Shown here: positions 1 to 9,979 of the stretch, piece by piece
Layout of the letters: each line of letters begins with the position of its first letter
Position numbering within the stretch: the first letter of the stretch is position 1
Origin: Thermobispora bispora DSM 43833
GTDB lineage: Bacteria; Actinomycetota; Actinomycetes; Streptosporangiales; Streptosporangiaceae
Assembly: GCF_000092645.1 (NCBI RefSeq)
Contig: NC_014165.1
Coordinates: 2,480,001-2,544,000, forward strand
Length of the DNA stretch: 64,000 bases
Direction: 5' to 3'
Translations under genes and position numbers: made by a program
The notes under the pieces: generated by a model
The model's input: only the letters and a program-made list of their open reading frames with translations
Databases searched by the model: none
Told to the model about the DNA's origin: nothing

Positions 1-336
1 GTTCCGCTCGGCCTGCCGTACGTAGAACCAGCCGACCGCGACGAAGGCAGGGTAGATCAGCACGGCGAGCACCGCCCACGGGAGCGGGATGCCGAGCAGC
101 CGCACCGAGGAGATCTGGGGCACGAGGAGGAAGAGCAGCGGCAGCCCGCCGACCACGAGGCCGAGCAGGCTGCACACGAACAACGCCAGGCGGAGCTGCG
201 TCCTGATCAAGGAGCGCATGTAGATCTCGCCCAGCTTCGTCTGCTCGTCGATCTCGCGGGTGAGCGGGTAGCGCGGCCGGCGCGCCGCCGACGTCCGTGG
301 GCTGGTGACGACCACCCGGCGCGGCTTGGCGTTCAC
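1..336 (-). CDS. DUF485-family small membrane protein (3' end outside window)
   Basis: The minus-strand frame opens at a GTG at 336, four bases after the stop of the upstream regulator gene, and is still open at base 1, so the C-terminus is missing. The visible 112 residues have a basic, Pro/Arg-rich N-terminus, the segment EIDEQTKLGEIYMRSLIRTQ (residues 28-47) and two hydrophobic spans at about 48-72 and 84-105. This size and topology fit DUF485 proteins, which usually sit directly upstream of an acetate/solute:sodium symporter gene of the ActP family. The next gene off the left edge is therefore probably such a symporter. Tight coupling to the two-component regulator suggests LytTR control. 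The family assignment is from pattern recognition. Confidence 0.72.
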   Translation of the reverse strand, partial: MNAKPRRVVVTSPRTSAARRPRYPLTREIDEQTKLGEIYMRSLIRTQLRLALFVCSLLGLVVGGLPLLFLLVPQISSVRLLGIPLPWAVLAVLIYPAFVAVGWFYVRQAERN

Positions 337-339
337 GGC

Positions 340-1086
340 TCAGCTGTCCCGCTTCCCTTTCCGCGCCCGCCGGACCAGGAGGTCGCGCAGCTCGCGGGTG
401 TGACGGCGGCTCACCGGGATCTCCGTGCCGCCCACCCGCACCGTGCACTTGCCGGAGTCGATGTGCATCTCGTCGATGTGCTTCACCGAGACCAGGTGAC
501 TGCGGTGCACCCGCATGAACCCGGCGGAGGCCCACCGCTGCTCGAGGGTGGCGAGGGGGATGCGGACGAGATGGCTGCCCGTCGCGGTGTGCAGGCGGGC
601 GTAGTCACCCTGGGCCTCGACGTACCTCACCTCCGAGCTCGCCACGAACTTGGTGACCCCGCCCAGCTCGACCGGGATCGTGTCGACCTGGGGCTCGGGC
701 TCGGCACGGCCTTCGCACACCCGCCGGACCGCCTCGGCGAGGCGCTCCGGCCGGACCGGCTTGAGCAGGTAGTCCTCGGCCTTCAGCTCGAAAGCGTCGA
801 CCGCGTGCTCCTCGTAGGCCGTCACGAACACCACCTTCGGCGGCCGGGAGAAGCGGGTGAGCAGCCGGCCGAGCACCACCCCGTCCAGACCGCGCATGCG
901 GATGTCGAGGAAGACCGCGTCGACGGGTCTCTTCTCCGCGATCGCCCGGTCCAGGAGCTTCAACGCGGCCGCTCCGTCACGCGCGGTGAGCACGTCCCCG
1001 ATTCGGGGGTCCGCCCGGAGCAGGTAGGCGAGATCCTCCAGGGCGGGCTGCTCGTCATCGACCGCGAGGACGCGCAGACCGGTCAC
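340..1086 (-). CDS. LytTR-family response regulator
   Basis: A 248-residue DNA-binding response regulator. The N-terminal receiver domain (about 4-125) shows the acidic pair D10-D11, the phospho-acceptor D61 in FLDIRM and the conserved K109 in LLKP. The C-terminal LytTR domain (about 150-245) contains EVRYVEAQGDYARLHT and the typical HRSHLVS segment. The frame extends upstream to 1149, but the GTG at 1086 is preceded by GAAAGGGG at good spacing and starts right at the receiver domain, so it is preferred. It lies 217 bp downstream of the histidine kinase, its likely partner, and four bases upstream of the DUF485 gene, so it probably regulates the adjoining transporter locus. A promoter-like TTGACT and a direct repeat lie just upstream. 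Confidence 0.93.
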   Translation of the reverse strand: MTGLRVLAVDDEQPALEDLAYLLRADPRIGDVLTARDGAAALKLLDRAIAEKRPVDAVFLDIRMRGLDGVVLGRLLTRFSRPPKVVFVTAYEEHAVDAFELKAEDYLLKPVRPERLAEAVRRVCEGRAEPEPQVDTIPVELGGVTKFVASSEVRYVEAQGDYARLHTATGSHLVRIPLATLEQRWASAGFMRVHRSHLVSVKHIDEMHIDSGKCTVRVGGTEIPVSRRHTRELRDLLVRRARKGKRDS

Positions 1087-1120
1087 CGAAACACCCCTTT
1101 CACCGGAAGAATCTTTTTGA

Positions 1121-1176
1121 GAGTGAAGAACGGGATGCCGGAAAGTCAACGGTTACGCCATCACGACCGGGTTACG
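1121..1176 (-). promoter_or_regulatory. Candidate promoter and LytTR-type direct repeat upstream of the response regulator
   Basis: Reading on the minus strand, TTGACT (1149-1144) is followed after 16 bases by TTCACT (1127-1122). This makes a recognisable -35 with a weak -10. Immediately upstream of the -35 are two copies of CGTAACC (1176-1170 and 1157-1151) with 12 bases between them. LytTR domains bind paired direct repeats, so these could be autoregulatory sites. The assignment rests on position and spacing only. Confidence 0.4.
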
Positions 1177-1303
1177 GTGCAGAAATAGATCAATCATCCG
1201 ATGATCGGTAGATCCGCTAAACGGATTTCCTCCGCTATCACCCGAAAAATCAGGATTTGCCCGGAGAGATGGCCTGGAACCCGGCCGTCACGCTCCGTGA
1301 CGA

Positions 1304-2488
1304 TCAGCTCGCCGAGACCCCCGGGTGGTACTTGGGCACCCGCACGGTGACCTTGGTGCCGGCGTCGGGCCCGGTCTCCACCACGAGGCCGTACTCGTCT
1401 CCATAGACCTGCCGGAGCCGTTCGTCCACGTTGGCGAGGCCGATCCCGCTCCCGCTCGAGTTCGAGGGGTGCTCGCCGGCGAGGATCCGGCGCAGCTGCT
1501 CGGGGTCCATGCCGACCCCGTCGTCCTCCACGGTGATCCGGCACTCGGACCCGGCGTCCTCGGCGATGATCGTGATCCGGCCGACCCCCGCCTTCGGCTC
1601 CAGGCCGTGCCGGAGCGCGTTCTCCACGAGCGGCTGCAGGCACAGGAACGGCACCGCGACCGGGAGCACCTCCGGGGCGATGCGCAGGGTCACCCGGAGC
1701 TGGTCGCCGAACCGCGCCCGCTCGATCGTGAGGTACCGGTCGATCGACCGGAGCTCCTCGGCGAGGGTGGTGAAGTCGCCGTGCCGCCGGAACGAGTACC
1801 GGGTGAAGTCGGCGAAGTCCAGCAGCAGCTCACGGGCCCGCTCCGGGTCGGTGCGGACGAAGGACGCGATCGTGGTGAGCGAGTTGTAGATGAAGTGCGG
1901 GGAGATCTGGGCCCGCAGGGCCCGCACCTCCGCCTCCATCAGCATGGTGCGGGATCGGTCCAGCTCGGCGAGCTCGAGCTGCGCGTCCACCCACCGGGCC
2001 ACCTCCTCGGTGGCCCGCACCAGGGCGGCCGAGGCGTGGTCGCCGTATGCGGCGAGCGTGCCGACCACCCGGTCCTCGGTGGTGAGGGGGACCACCACGG
2101 CGGATCTGATCGGGCACTCCGGCTCGTGGCAGTTGAGGGTGAGCACCTGGGTGCGGCCGTCTTTCAGGGTCCCGGCCGCGTGCTCGAAGGCCTCGCTCGC
2201 GTGGTGCTCTCCGGCACCGTCGTAGACGAGGAGCTCCTCGCTGTCGGTGATCGCGATGGCCGGCGAGCCCAGCAGCTTGCGCAGGTGCCGGGAGGCCTTC
2301 TCCGCGCCCGCTTTGGTGAGCCCGCTCCGCAGCGCCGGAGCGGCCAGCGACGCGGTGTGCAGGGTCTCGAAGGTCGCCCGCTCGGCCGGGCTTCCGCCGA
2401 GATCACGGCGATGGCGGAAGATCCGCCAGAGAACGGCGGGCACCCCGACGAGGGTCGCGGCGATCAATGCGGCGACGAGGCATTCCAC
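1304..2488 (-). CDS. LytS-type sensor histidine kinase (His_kinase / HATPase_c)
   Basis: A 394-residue kinase. Residues 1-22 form one membrane segment, followed by a GAF-like sensory region (about 60-165). The His_kinase box ISPHFIYNSL has the phospho-acceptor H198. A HATPase domain follows, with the N box PLVENALRHG and glycine boxes EDDGVGMD and GSGIGLANVDERL. The GTG at 2488 is chosen because it begins the hydrophobic segment; the longer frame to 2560 runs back through the HIT gene. It follows the HIT gene by 10 bp on the same strand. By family precedent it phosphorylates the LytTR regulator encoded next; the stimulus cannot be read from the sequence. Confidence 0.92.
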   Translation of the reverse strand: MECLVAALIAATLVGVPAVLWRIFRHRRDLGGSPAERATFETLHTASLAAPALRSGLTKAGAEKASRHLRKLLGSPAIAITDSEELLVYDGAGEHHASEAFEHAAGTLKDGRTQVLTLNCHEPECPIRSAVVVPLTTEDRVVGTLAAYGDHASAALVRATEEVARWVDAQLELAELDRSRTMLMEAEVRALRAQISPHFIYNSLTTIASFVRTDPERARELLLDFADFTRYSFRRHGDFTTLAEELRSIDRYLTIERARFGDQLRVTLRIAPEVLPVAVPFLCLQPLVENALRHGLEPKAGVGRITIIAEDAGSECRITVEDDGVGMDPEQLRRILAGEHPSNSSGSGIGLANVDERLRQVYGDEYGLVVETGPDAGTKVTVRVPKYHPGVSAS

Positions 2489-2498
2489 GTCGCGGAGC

Positions 2499-2945
2499 CT
2501 ACCGGGACATCGCCTCCCGGATACGGGCGGCATACGCCGACATTTCCTCCTTGTCGGCATATTTCGTGCGCGGCCAGAAGAAGCCGCGCAGCCCGTCCTT
2601 GCGGTTGCGCGGCACGACGTGGACGTGGAGGTGCGGCACGCTCTGGCTGATCCGGTTGTTCATCGCCACGAACGTGCCGGCCGCGCCGGTGCCCAGCTCG
2701 ACCGCGCGGGCGACCGACTGCACCCGGATGAAGAAGGGCCCCACCAGATCGGCGGGGAGATCGCCCAGGGTCTCGGCGTGGGCGCGCGGGACCACCAGGA
2801 CGTGGCCCTTGAAGACCGGCCGCCGGTCGAGGAAGGCCACGGCCACCTCGTCGGCGAGCACCACATGCCCGGGCCGCTCCCCGGTGGCGATCTCACAGAA
2901 CAGGCACTCCGGCCGGGCGGCCGCCCCGGCCTCCGCCGCCGTCAA
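2499..2945 (-). CDS. HIT-family nucleotide hydrolase/transferase
   Basis: A 148-residue histidine-triad protein. It shows an N-terminal CLFCEI motif, the nucleotide-binding core from GHVVLADEVAVAFLDRRPVFKGHVLVVPRAH, and the catalytic triad HLHVHV near residue 110. Such proteins hydrolyse or transfer nucleotidyl groups from dinucleotide or phosphoramidate substrates. The start is a TTG at 2945 whose last bases overlap the TGA of the upstream DUF3618 gene (TTGA). No strong ribosome binding site is visible, which suggests translational coupling. It is the third gene of a four-gene minus-strand run ending with the histidine kinase. The natural substrate is unknown. Confidence 0.92.
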   Translation of the reverse strand: MTAAEAGAAARPECLFCEIATGERPGHVVLADEVAVAFLDRRPVFKGHVLVVPRAHAETLGDLPADLVGPFFIRVQSVARAVELGTGAAGTFVAMNNRISQSVPHLHVHVVPRNRKDGLRGFFWPRTKYADKEEMSAYAARIREAMSR

Positions 2946-3436
2946 CGGCCGCGCCGGCGCCCCGTGGCCGGGCGCCTGCCGGCCCCCTGCGGTGCCGCGT
3001 GCAGCGTCCCCTGGAGCGCCGCCAGCGCCCCGGCCGCCGCCACCACGGCCCCGGCCCCGATGACCGCGAGCGCCGCGGGCCTCCCGCGCGCTTCCCGCGC
3101 GACCGCGGCCGCCGCCTCCCGGACCGGCCGGGCGGCGCCGGCGATCCGCTGCGCCGTACCGCTCCGGGCCTGCCGCAGGCCGCGCCGCACCCGCTCCTTG
3201 ATGTCCGCCTTGGCGGCGAGCGCCTGGAGCGTCTCGCCGAGCTCTTCGCGGGTCTGCTCGATGTCCCGGCGCAGCTCGGCGACGGCCAGCCGCCGGGGCG
3301 GCGGGCCCACGACCGGATCCTCCCTGCTGATCGGCACGGGGGCGTTCCGCGACTCCGGCTCGGTGAGCTCGGTGTCGGGGCCCTCCCGGTGCACCCCGAT
3401 GGGCGGGTGGACGTGCACGGGCTCGTACTCGGTCAT
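2942..3436 (-). CDS. DUF3618 domain-containing protein
   Basis: A 164-residue protein with a His/Pro-rich N-terminus, a helical segment containing VAELRRDIEQTREELGETLQ (about 53-72) typical of DUF3618, and a C-terminal stretch rich in Ala and Gly that could form one membrane segment (about 118-140) before an Arg-rich tail. DUF3618 proteins are found in actinobacteria next to holin-X membrane proteins, as here. The ATG at 3436 overlaps the stop of the upstream gene by four bases (ATGA), and its own stop overlaps the start of the HIT gene, so translation is probably coupled. Function is unknown; a membrane-associated role is inferred. Confidence 0.85.
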   Translation of the reverse strand: MTEYEPVHVHPPIGVHREGPDTELTEPESRNAPVPISREDPVVGPPPRRLAVAELRRDIEQTREELGETLQALAAKADIKERVRRGLRQARSGTAQRIAGAARPVREAAAAVAREARGRPAALAVIGAGAVVAAAGALAALQGTLHAAPQGAGRRPATGRRRGR

Positions 3437-3834
3437 CGCCGCGCCTTCTCCTTCATCAGCTCCACGTCGGTCCGCATGCCCCGGATCGCCTCCTCAGGGG
3501 TCGGCGGCACCGCGTGGGTCACCTGCACCTTCCCGAGCATGCCGAGCACGGCGGCCACCACCAGCAGCGCGCCGCCGATGATCAGGGCGCTCGCCCAGGC
3601 GGGCAGCACGAGCGCGAGCAGCATGATGAGGCCGGCCACGATCGCGGCCGCGCCGAGCAGGGCCACGAACCCGGCGCCGCCGAGCAGCCCGGCGCCGACC
3701 CCGGCCCGCTTGCCCTTCTCGGCGATCTCCAGCCGCGCCAGCCGCAGCTCGTCCCGGATCAGGCGGGAGACGTTCTCGGAGAGCCGCCGGACGAGCATGC
3801 CGGTGGACATCTCTTCCGTCTGGTTCGTCGTCAT
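3433..3834 (-). CDS. Actinobacterial holin-X-like (phage_holin_3_6 family) membrane protein
   Basis: A 133-residue protein with a polar, helical N-terminus (SENVSRLIRDELRLARLEI, about 19-37) and two long hydrophobic helices at about 50-75 and 80-105, ending in a charged tail. This arrangement matches the chromosomal holin superfamily III proteins paired with DUF3618 genes. Despite the family name nothing around it is phage-like, and a house-keeping membrane role is more likely than lysis. The ATG at 3834 is preceded by GAGGCGG. It is first in a four-gene overlapping run: holin-X, DUF3618, HIT, histidine kinase. Confidence 0.85.
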   Translation of the reverse strand: MTTNQTEEMSTGMLVRRLSENVSRLIRDELRLARLEIAEKGKRAGVGAGLLGGAGFVALLGAAAIVAGLIMLLALVLPAWASALIIGGALLVVAAVLGMLGKVQVTHAVPPTPEEAIRGMRTDVELMKEKARR

Positions 3835-4078
3835 GAGAGCCGCCTCCTCTCGCCAGACCGCCTACCCCGAGCCCGGGCTCCTAACCCCGGCGCGGGCCGG
3901 CCGGCCGGGCAGGCCGCGGCCGGAAGGGTCCGGAGCTGAAATTTTCACCGCCCGGCGGCTCCGCTCCGCCGGGCGGATCGCCGTGCCGTACCGGCGCAAT
4001 CGGGCGGGATCACCAGGCAGGAGCGGGGTGCGCGGCGGACGGCGCCCGCCGGAGCGGGACCGCGCTCGCGGATCATCG

Positions 4079-4107
4079 TTGACACGCCTCCCCCGCGCAC
4101 CTTCAAT
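4079..4107 (+). promoter_or_regulatory. Promoter of the GH48 cellulase gene
   Basis: A perfect -35 hexamer TTGACA (4079-4084) is followed after 17 bases by TTCAAT (4102-4107), which matches the -10 consensus at four of six positions. Transcription would start at about 4113-4116, at the edge of the adjacent CelR-type operator. The rest of the 391-bp gap (3835-4078 and 4129-4225) holds no convincing gene. Confidence 0.6.
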
Positions 4108-4114
4108 CTCGGGG

Positions 4115-4128
4115 TGGGAGCGCTCCCA
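4115..4128 (+). promoter_or_regulatory. CelR-type operator (TGGGAGCGCTCCCA)
   Basis: This is a perfect 14-bp palindrome, identical to the site bound by the LacI-family repressor CelR upstream of cellulase genes in Thermobifida. It lies at the predicted transcription start of cel48, where a bound repressor would block initiation. In the known system cellobiose releases the repressor. I saw no second copy near the xylanase gene, and the regulator gene is not in this window. Confidence 0.85.
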
Positions 4129-4225
4129 ATCCCCCGAGCATCGGCTGTAGAAGCCGCCGGAAACCTTCTCCTCCGATGCCTCTCCCCTTTCCCGTCCCCA
4201 AAGTGCCTCTGGAGATCCAGCGGAA

Positions 4226-6670
4226 ATGCGAATGAGAGCTCCTCGAGCACACGCGGTCCCGCGACCGCGGAAACGGCTCGCCCTGGCGGCAGCGGCGACC
4301 GTCGGCGCCGGGATGCTGAGCGCGATCCACTCCTTCCCCGCGTCCGCCGCCGTGGCCTGCGACGTCACCTACACCACCAACGACTGGTCCACCGGGTCCG
4401 GGCAAGGCGGCTTCACGGCCAACATCACCATCAAGAACCTCGGTGACCCGCTGAACGGCTGGACGCTCACCTTCACCTTCCCCGCCGGCCAGCAGATCAC
4501 CCAGGGGTGGTCGGCCGAGTGGAGCCAGTCCGGCGCCAACGTCACCGCGCGGAACATGCCGTGGAACGGCAACCTCGCCACGGGCGCCACCGCGGACATC
4601 GGCTTCAACGGCACCTGGACCGGGAGCAACCCCAAGCCCAGCGACTTCGCGGTCAACGGGGTGCCCTGCACCGGCGCCACCCCGCCGTCGCCGTCGCCGT
4701 CGACGGAGCCGCCGCAGTCCCCGTCTCCGTCCCCGTCGGAGAGCCCCACCGTCTCGCCGAGCCCGATCCCGACCACCGACAACGAGTACGTCCAGGCCTT
4801 CCTCGACCTGTACGAGAAGATCCACGACCCGGACAACGGGTACTTCTCGCCGGAGGGCGTGCCGTACCACGCGGTGGAGACGCTGCTCGTCGAGGCGCCG
4901 GACCACGGGCACGAGACCACCTCGGAGGCGCTGAGCTACTACCTGTGGCTCGAGGCGGTCTACGGCAAGGTCACCGGCGACTGGTCGAAGTTCAACAAGG
5001 CCTGGGAGGTGCTGGAGAAGTACGGCATCCCCTCCAACCAGGACCAGCCGACGAACGGCTTTTACGACCCGAACAAGCCGGCCACGTACGCCGCCGAGCA
5101 CGACGACCCCTCCCAGTACCCGAGCCAGCTCGACAGCGGGGTCAGCGTCGGCGCCGACCCGATCGCCAACGAGCTGCGGAGCACCTACGGCACCGCCGAC
5201 ATCTACGGCATGCACTGGCTGATCGACGTGGACAACGTCTACGGCTTCGGCCGGTGCGGCGACGGCACCACCAAGCCGAACTTCATCAACACCTTCCAGC
5301 GCGGGCCGGAGGAGTCGGTCTGGGAGACCGTCCCGCACCCGTCGTGTGAGACCTTCCAGCACGGCGGTCCCAACGGGTTCCTCGACCTGTTCACCAAGGA
5401 CAGCCAGTACGCCCAGCAGTGGCGGTACACCAACGCGCCGGACGCCGACGCCCGCGCCGTCCAGGTCGCCTACTGGGCGCTGACCTGGGCGAAGGAGCAG
5501 GGCCGCGAGTCGCAGATCTCCGCATCCGTGGCCAAGGCCGCGAAGATGGGCGACTACCTGCGCTACGCGATGTACGACAAGTACTTCAAGCAGCAGGGGT
5601 GCACCAGCCCGTCCTGCCCGCCCGGCAGCGGTAAGAACAGCGCGGCCTACCTGCTCTCCTGGTACTACGCCTGGGGCGGCGCGCTCAACAGCTCGGCCGG
5701 CTGGGCCTGGCGGATCGGCTCCAGCCACAACCACTCGGGTTACCAGAACCCGATGGCCGCCTGGGCCCTGTCGAACGTCAACGAGCTCAAGCCGAAGAGC
5801 CCGACCGCGGCGACCGACTGGTCGACCAGCCTCCGCCGGCAGCTGCAGTTCTACAAGTGGCTGCAGTCGGCCGAAGGGGCGATCGCCGGTGGCGCGACCA
5901 ACAGCTGGAAGGGCCGGTACGACAACCCGCCGTCGAACCTGCCGAAGTTCTACGGCATGGCCTACGACTGGCAGCCGGTCTACCACGACCCGCCGTCCAA
6001 CCAGTGGTTCGGCTTCCAGGCCTGGACCATGGAGCGGGTCGCCGAGTACTACTACGTGACCGGCGACAGCGACGCCAAGTCGATCCTCGACAAGTGGGTG
6101 GCCTGGGCGCTGTCCGAGACCACGATCAACTCCGACGGCACCTTCCAGTTCCCGTCGACGCTGCGGTGGAGCGGCGCGCCGGACGCCGACTTCAACGGCC
6201 AGACCCAGATGCCGCCGGACAACCAGAACCTGCACGTCGAGGTCGTCGACTACACCAACGACCTCGGTGTCGCCGGCGCCTACGCCAAGACCCTGATGTT
6301 CTACGCGGCCAAGGCCAACCACAGCCAGGCCAAGGCCACGGCCAAGGCGATCCTCGACGGCATCCTCAAGAACCACCAGGACGCCAAGGGCGTCTCGGTC
6401 CCCGAGACCCGCGAGGACTACGAGCGCTTCGACGACCCGGTCTACGTCCCGTCCGGGTGGACCGGCCGGATGCCGAACGGCGACGTGATCAACAGTAACT
6501 CGACCTTCATCTCCATCCGGTCGTTCTACCGGAACGACCCGGACTGGCCCAAGGTCCAGGCCTACCTGAACGGCGGCTCCGCGCCGACCTTCAGGTACCA
6601 CCGGTTCTGGGCCCAGGTCGACGTGGCCACCGCCCTGGCTCAGTACGGGGTCCTCTTCCCGCAGGGCTGA
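4226..6670 (+). CDS. GH48 cellobiohydrolase with N-terminal CBM2, secreted
   Basis: An 814-residue exoglucanase of the Cel48 type that releases cellobiose processively from cellulose chain ends. A signal peptide with Arg/Lys-rich start ends near ASA (39-41). A CBM2 cellulose-binding module (about 44-148) is bounded by two cysteines and carries surface tryptophans. A Pro/Ser-rich linker (about 150-183) joins it to the GH48 catalytic domain (about 186-814, full length). The motif GHETTSEA (228-235) contains the conserved glutamate used as proton donor in the family. The ATG at 4226 follows GGAG; an in-frame ATG at 4232 is an alternative. It is monocistronic, under a CelR-type operator and followed by a terminator hairpin. 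It would work with the xylanase downstream in plant cell wall degradation. Confidence 0.97.
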   Translation: MRMRAPRAHAVPRPRKRLALAAAATVGAGMLSAIHSFPASAAVACDVTYTTNDWSTGSGQGGFTANITIKNLGDPLNGWTLTFTFPAGQQITQGWSAEWSQSGANVTARNMPWNGNLATGATADIGFNGTWTGSNPKPSDFAVNGVPCTGATPPSPSPSTEPPQSPSPSPSESPTVSPSPIPTTDNEYVQAFLDLYEKIHDPDNGYFSPEGVPYHAVETLLVEAPDHGHETTSEALSYYLWLEAVYGKVTGDWSKFNKAWEVLEKYGIPSNQDQPTNGFYDPNKPATYAAEHDDPSQYPSQLDSGVSVGADPIANELRSTYGTADIYGMHWLIDVDNVYGFGRCGDGTTKPNFINTFQRGPEESVWETVPHPSCETFQHGGPNGFLDLFTKDSQYAQQWRYTNAPDADARAVQVAYWALTWAKEQGRESQISASVAKAAKMGDYLRYAMYDKYFKQQGCTSPSCPPGSGKNSAAYLLSWYYAWGGALNSSAGWAWRIGSSHNHSGYQNPMAAWALSNVNELKPKSPTAATDWSTSLRRQLQFYKWLQSAEGAIAGGATNSWKGRYDNPPSNLPKFYGMAYDWQPVYHDPPSNQWFGFQAWTMERVAEYYYVTGDSDAKSILDKWVAWALSETTINSDGTFQFPSTLRWSGAPDADFNGQTQMPPDNQNLHVEVVDYTNDLGVAGAYAKTLMFYAAKANHSQAKATAKAILDGILKNHQDAKGVSVPETREDYERFDDPVYVPSGWTGRMPNGDVINSNSTFISIRSFYRNDPDWPKVQAYLNGGSAPTFRYHRFWAQVDVATALAQYGVLFPQG

Positions 6671-8377
<1,707 letters not shown>

Positions 8378-8494
8378 GCGACGCCTAGGTGACGCCGCGG
8401 TGCCGCCGCGACCACGGCGTCCGCACGGCGCGGGCCCGGCAGTGGGCGTTCCCTGGCGCCCGTGCCGGGCCGATCCCCATCCCGCGATTCCCCT

Positions 8495-8540
8495 GGCCGC
8501 CTTCGGAGTCCCCGGCCACCCTGGAACTCCGGAGGCGGCC
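8495..8540. terminator. Bidirectional terminator hairpin between convergent genes
   Basis: Arms 8495-8509 and 8526-8540 pair over 15 bases with one mismatch around a 16-base loop. The hairpin lies between the xylanase stop (8377, plus) and the stop of the small gene at 8548 (minus), so it can serve both. Confidence 0.6.
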
Positions 8541-8547
8541 CTTGCTC

Positions 8548-8811
8548 TCACCAGGCCTCGGGCGGAACGTTGACGTTCGCCACCGGGTCGTACAGCACCG
8601 TGTTGTCGGTCAGCCGTATCACCACGACCCGGCGGGCCAGCCCGATCCGCTCCAGCGCCCGCGCAGCCTCCATCGCGTTCTTCGCGAAGTGGTACCGGTC
8701 CCGGCTCTCCGGGAACGGGGCGATCCGCTCGCACAGGACCTCATAGCGGTCGGGCGGCCACGCATGGGTGAACCCGTCGCCGTAGTGGGTCTCGGCAACG
8801 GTCGCGGACAT
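8548..8811 (-). CDS. Hypothetical 87-residue protein
   Basis: I do not recognise this family. The product is soluble, slightly acidic, with an N-terminal HYGDGFTHAWPPDRYEVL region, a helix containing HFAKNAMEAARALERIG and a C-terminal beta-rich ARRVVVIRLTDNTVLYD. It has no signal peptide or membrane span. The ATG at 8811 has GAGAGGTG at correct spacing. It lies downstream of the lipid kinase gene on the same strand with a 121-bp gap and ends facing the xylanase terminator. Codon use is like the host genes. Confidence 0.65.
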   Translation of the reverse strand: MSATVAETHYGDGFTHAWPPDRYEVLCERIAPFPESRDRYHFAKNAMEAARALERIGLARRVVVIRLTDNTVLYDPVANVNVPPEAW

Positions 8812-8932
8812 ATCACACCTCTCTCAACGCGGGAGTCACTCCCGCAGCCTCACGTTGACTTCTTGCTCATCCGGTCGTGCATATGTTCCCATCCCAGAAT
8901 CTTGATCACGTCGCCGCCCTCCCAGCGGGCGT

Positions 8933-9868
8933 TCAGCTGTCCACGAAATCCCGCGGCACCATCACCCGGACGCCGTTGGGGATCACCTTGATGCGCAGCG
9001 GCGTGCGCAGCGCCACCTCCCCGTCGACGTCCGCCGCCATCGGCGGATCGGTCTCGAGCAGGATCTCCGAGGCGACGAGGAACGGCCCGCCGGCGAGGCT
9101 GCGCCACCGGCCGGTGGCCGCCCGCACGAGCGTCTCGGCCACCAGGCGCAGCCGCTTGCCCGAGCCGAGCTGGTAGGCGACGAAGAGCCGGTCGTCGATG
9201 CCGGCGTCCCTGGCGATCCGCCAGCCCCCGTGGAAGGCCCCGTTGGCGATGTTGAGCTGGTGGGTGAGCACCTCGTGCCGCTCGCCGTCCACGGTGAGGT
9301 AGGCGCGGAAGGGCCGGTGCCCGGGGAGGATGGTGAGCGCGGTCAGCGGGTACGCGGCCCGGCCGAGCAGCCGCTTGAGCCAGGGCCGCACCGTGGCGGC
9401 GACCTCGACCGAGACCCCGAAGCTCACCAGGTTGGCGAACGCCCGGTCGCCGCAGAGGCCCAGGTCGATGTCGGCCACCTTGCCCTCGGCGAGCACGCGG
9501 ACCGCGCCCTCGACCGAGAGCGGCACGCCGAGGCTGCGCGCGAAGTTGTTGGTGGTGCCGAGGGGTAAGACGCCGAGCGCGACGTCCGCCCCGGCGACGT
9601 GCTTGACGGAGCTGCTCAGCGTGCCGTCGCCCCCGCCGACGATCAGCAGGTCGGGGGCGGCGGAGAGCGCCCGGTCGAGGGTCTCGGCCAGCAGCGCGGG
9701 GTCGCGGACCGGGTGAACGCCGGTGAGCCGGAACCCGTGCGCCTGCAGGGCCTGCAGCACCTCGGGGAGCCGGCGGCCGCGGCGGGATCGGACGTTGACG
9801 ACGAGCGCGGCTTTCCGGTGCTCGCGGATGGCCGCCGTGTGCTCCGCCTTGCTCCGCATGATCGTCAT
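8933..9868 (-). CDS. Diacylglycerol/lipid kinase family protein (YegS/LCB5 type)
   Basis: A 311-residue protein with the DAGK catalytic domain at the N-terminal half: ALVVNVRSRRGRR near residue 22, the nucleotide-binding GGGDGTLSS at about 77-85 and LPLGTTNNFARSLG at about 101-114. The C-terminal half is the beta-rich YegS-like domain. It would phosphorylate a lipid such as diacylglycerol, in phospholipid recycling or glycolipid synthesis. The substrate cannot be told from sequence. The start is taken as the ATG at 9868; an ATG three codons later is possible, and neither has a clear ribosome binding site. The M6 protease gene lies upstream on the same strand, separated by terminator hairpins. 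Confidence 0.9.
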   Translation of the reverse strand: MTIMRSKAEHTAAIREHRKAALVVNVRSRRGRRLPEVLQALQAHGFRLTGVHPVRDPALLAETLDRALSAAPDLLIVGGGDGTLSSSVKHVAGADVALGVLPLGTTNNFARSLGVPLSVEGAVRVLAEGKVADIDLGLCGDRAFANLVSFGVSVEVAATVRPWLKRLLGRAAYPLTALTILPGHRPFRAYLTVDGERHEVLTHQLNIANGAFHGGWRIARDAGIDDRLFVAYQLGSGKRLRLVAETLVRAATGRWRSLAGGPFLVASEILLETDPPMAADVDGEVALRTPLRIKVIPNGVRVMVPRDFVDS

Positions 9869-9908
9869 GCTAAGCGGCCGGGGCCAAGGAGCGCGTGAGA
9901 CGAAGATC

Positions 9909-9975
9909 GGCCGGCCGGGCCGCGGCGGCGTGCCGGGGCCCGGCCGGCCAGGGGCGGCCGGACCGCTCCGGCCGC
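9909..9975 (-). terminator. Tandem terminator hairpins after the M6 protease gene
   Basis: Reading from the protease stop at 9980, the first hairpin has perfect 9-bp arms (9967-9975 and 9954-9962) with loop CCGC. The second has perfect 13-bp arms (9937-9949 and 9909-9921) around 15 bases. Together they separate the protease transcript from the lipid kinase gene. Confidence 0.65.
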
Positions 9976-9979
9976 TCCG

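Noticed and set aside
3433-3834. Prophage lysis module suggested by the holin-X similarity
   Set aside because: The paired DUF3618 gene and host-like surroundings fit the chromosomal family; no endolysin or phage gene is nearby.
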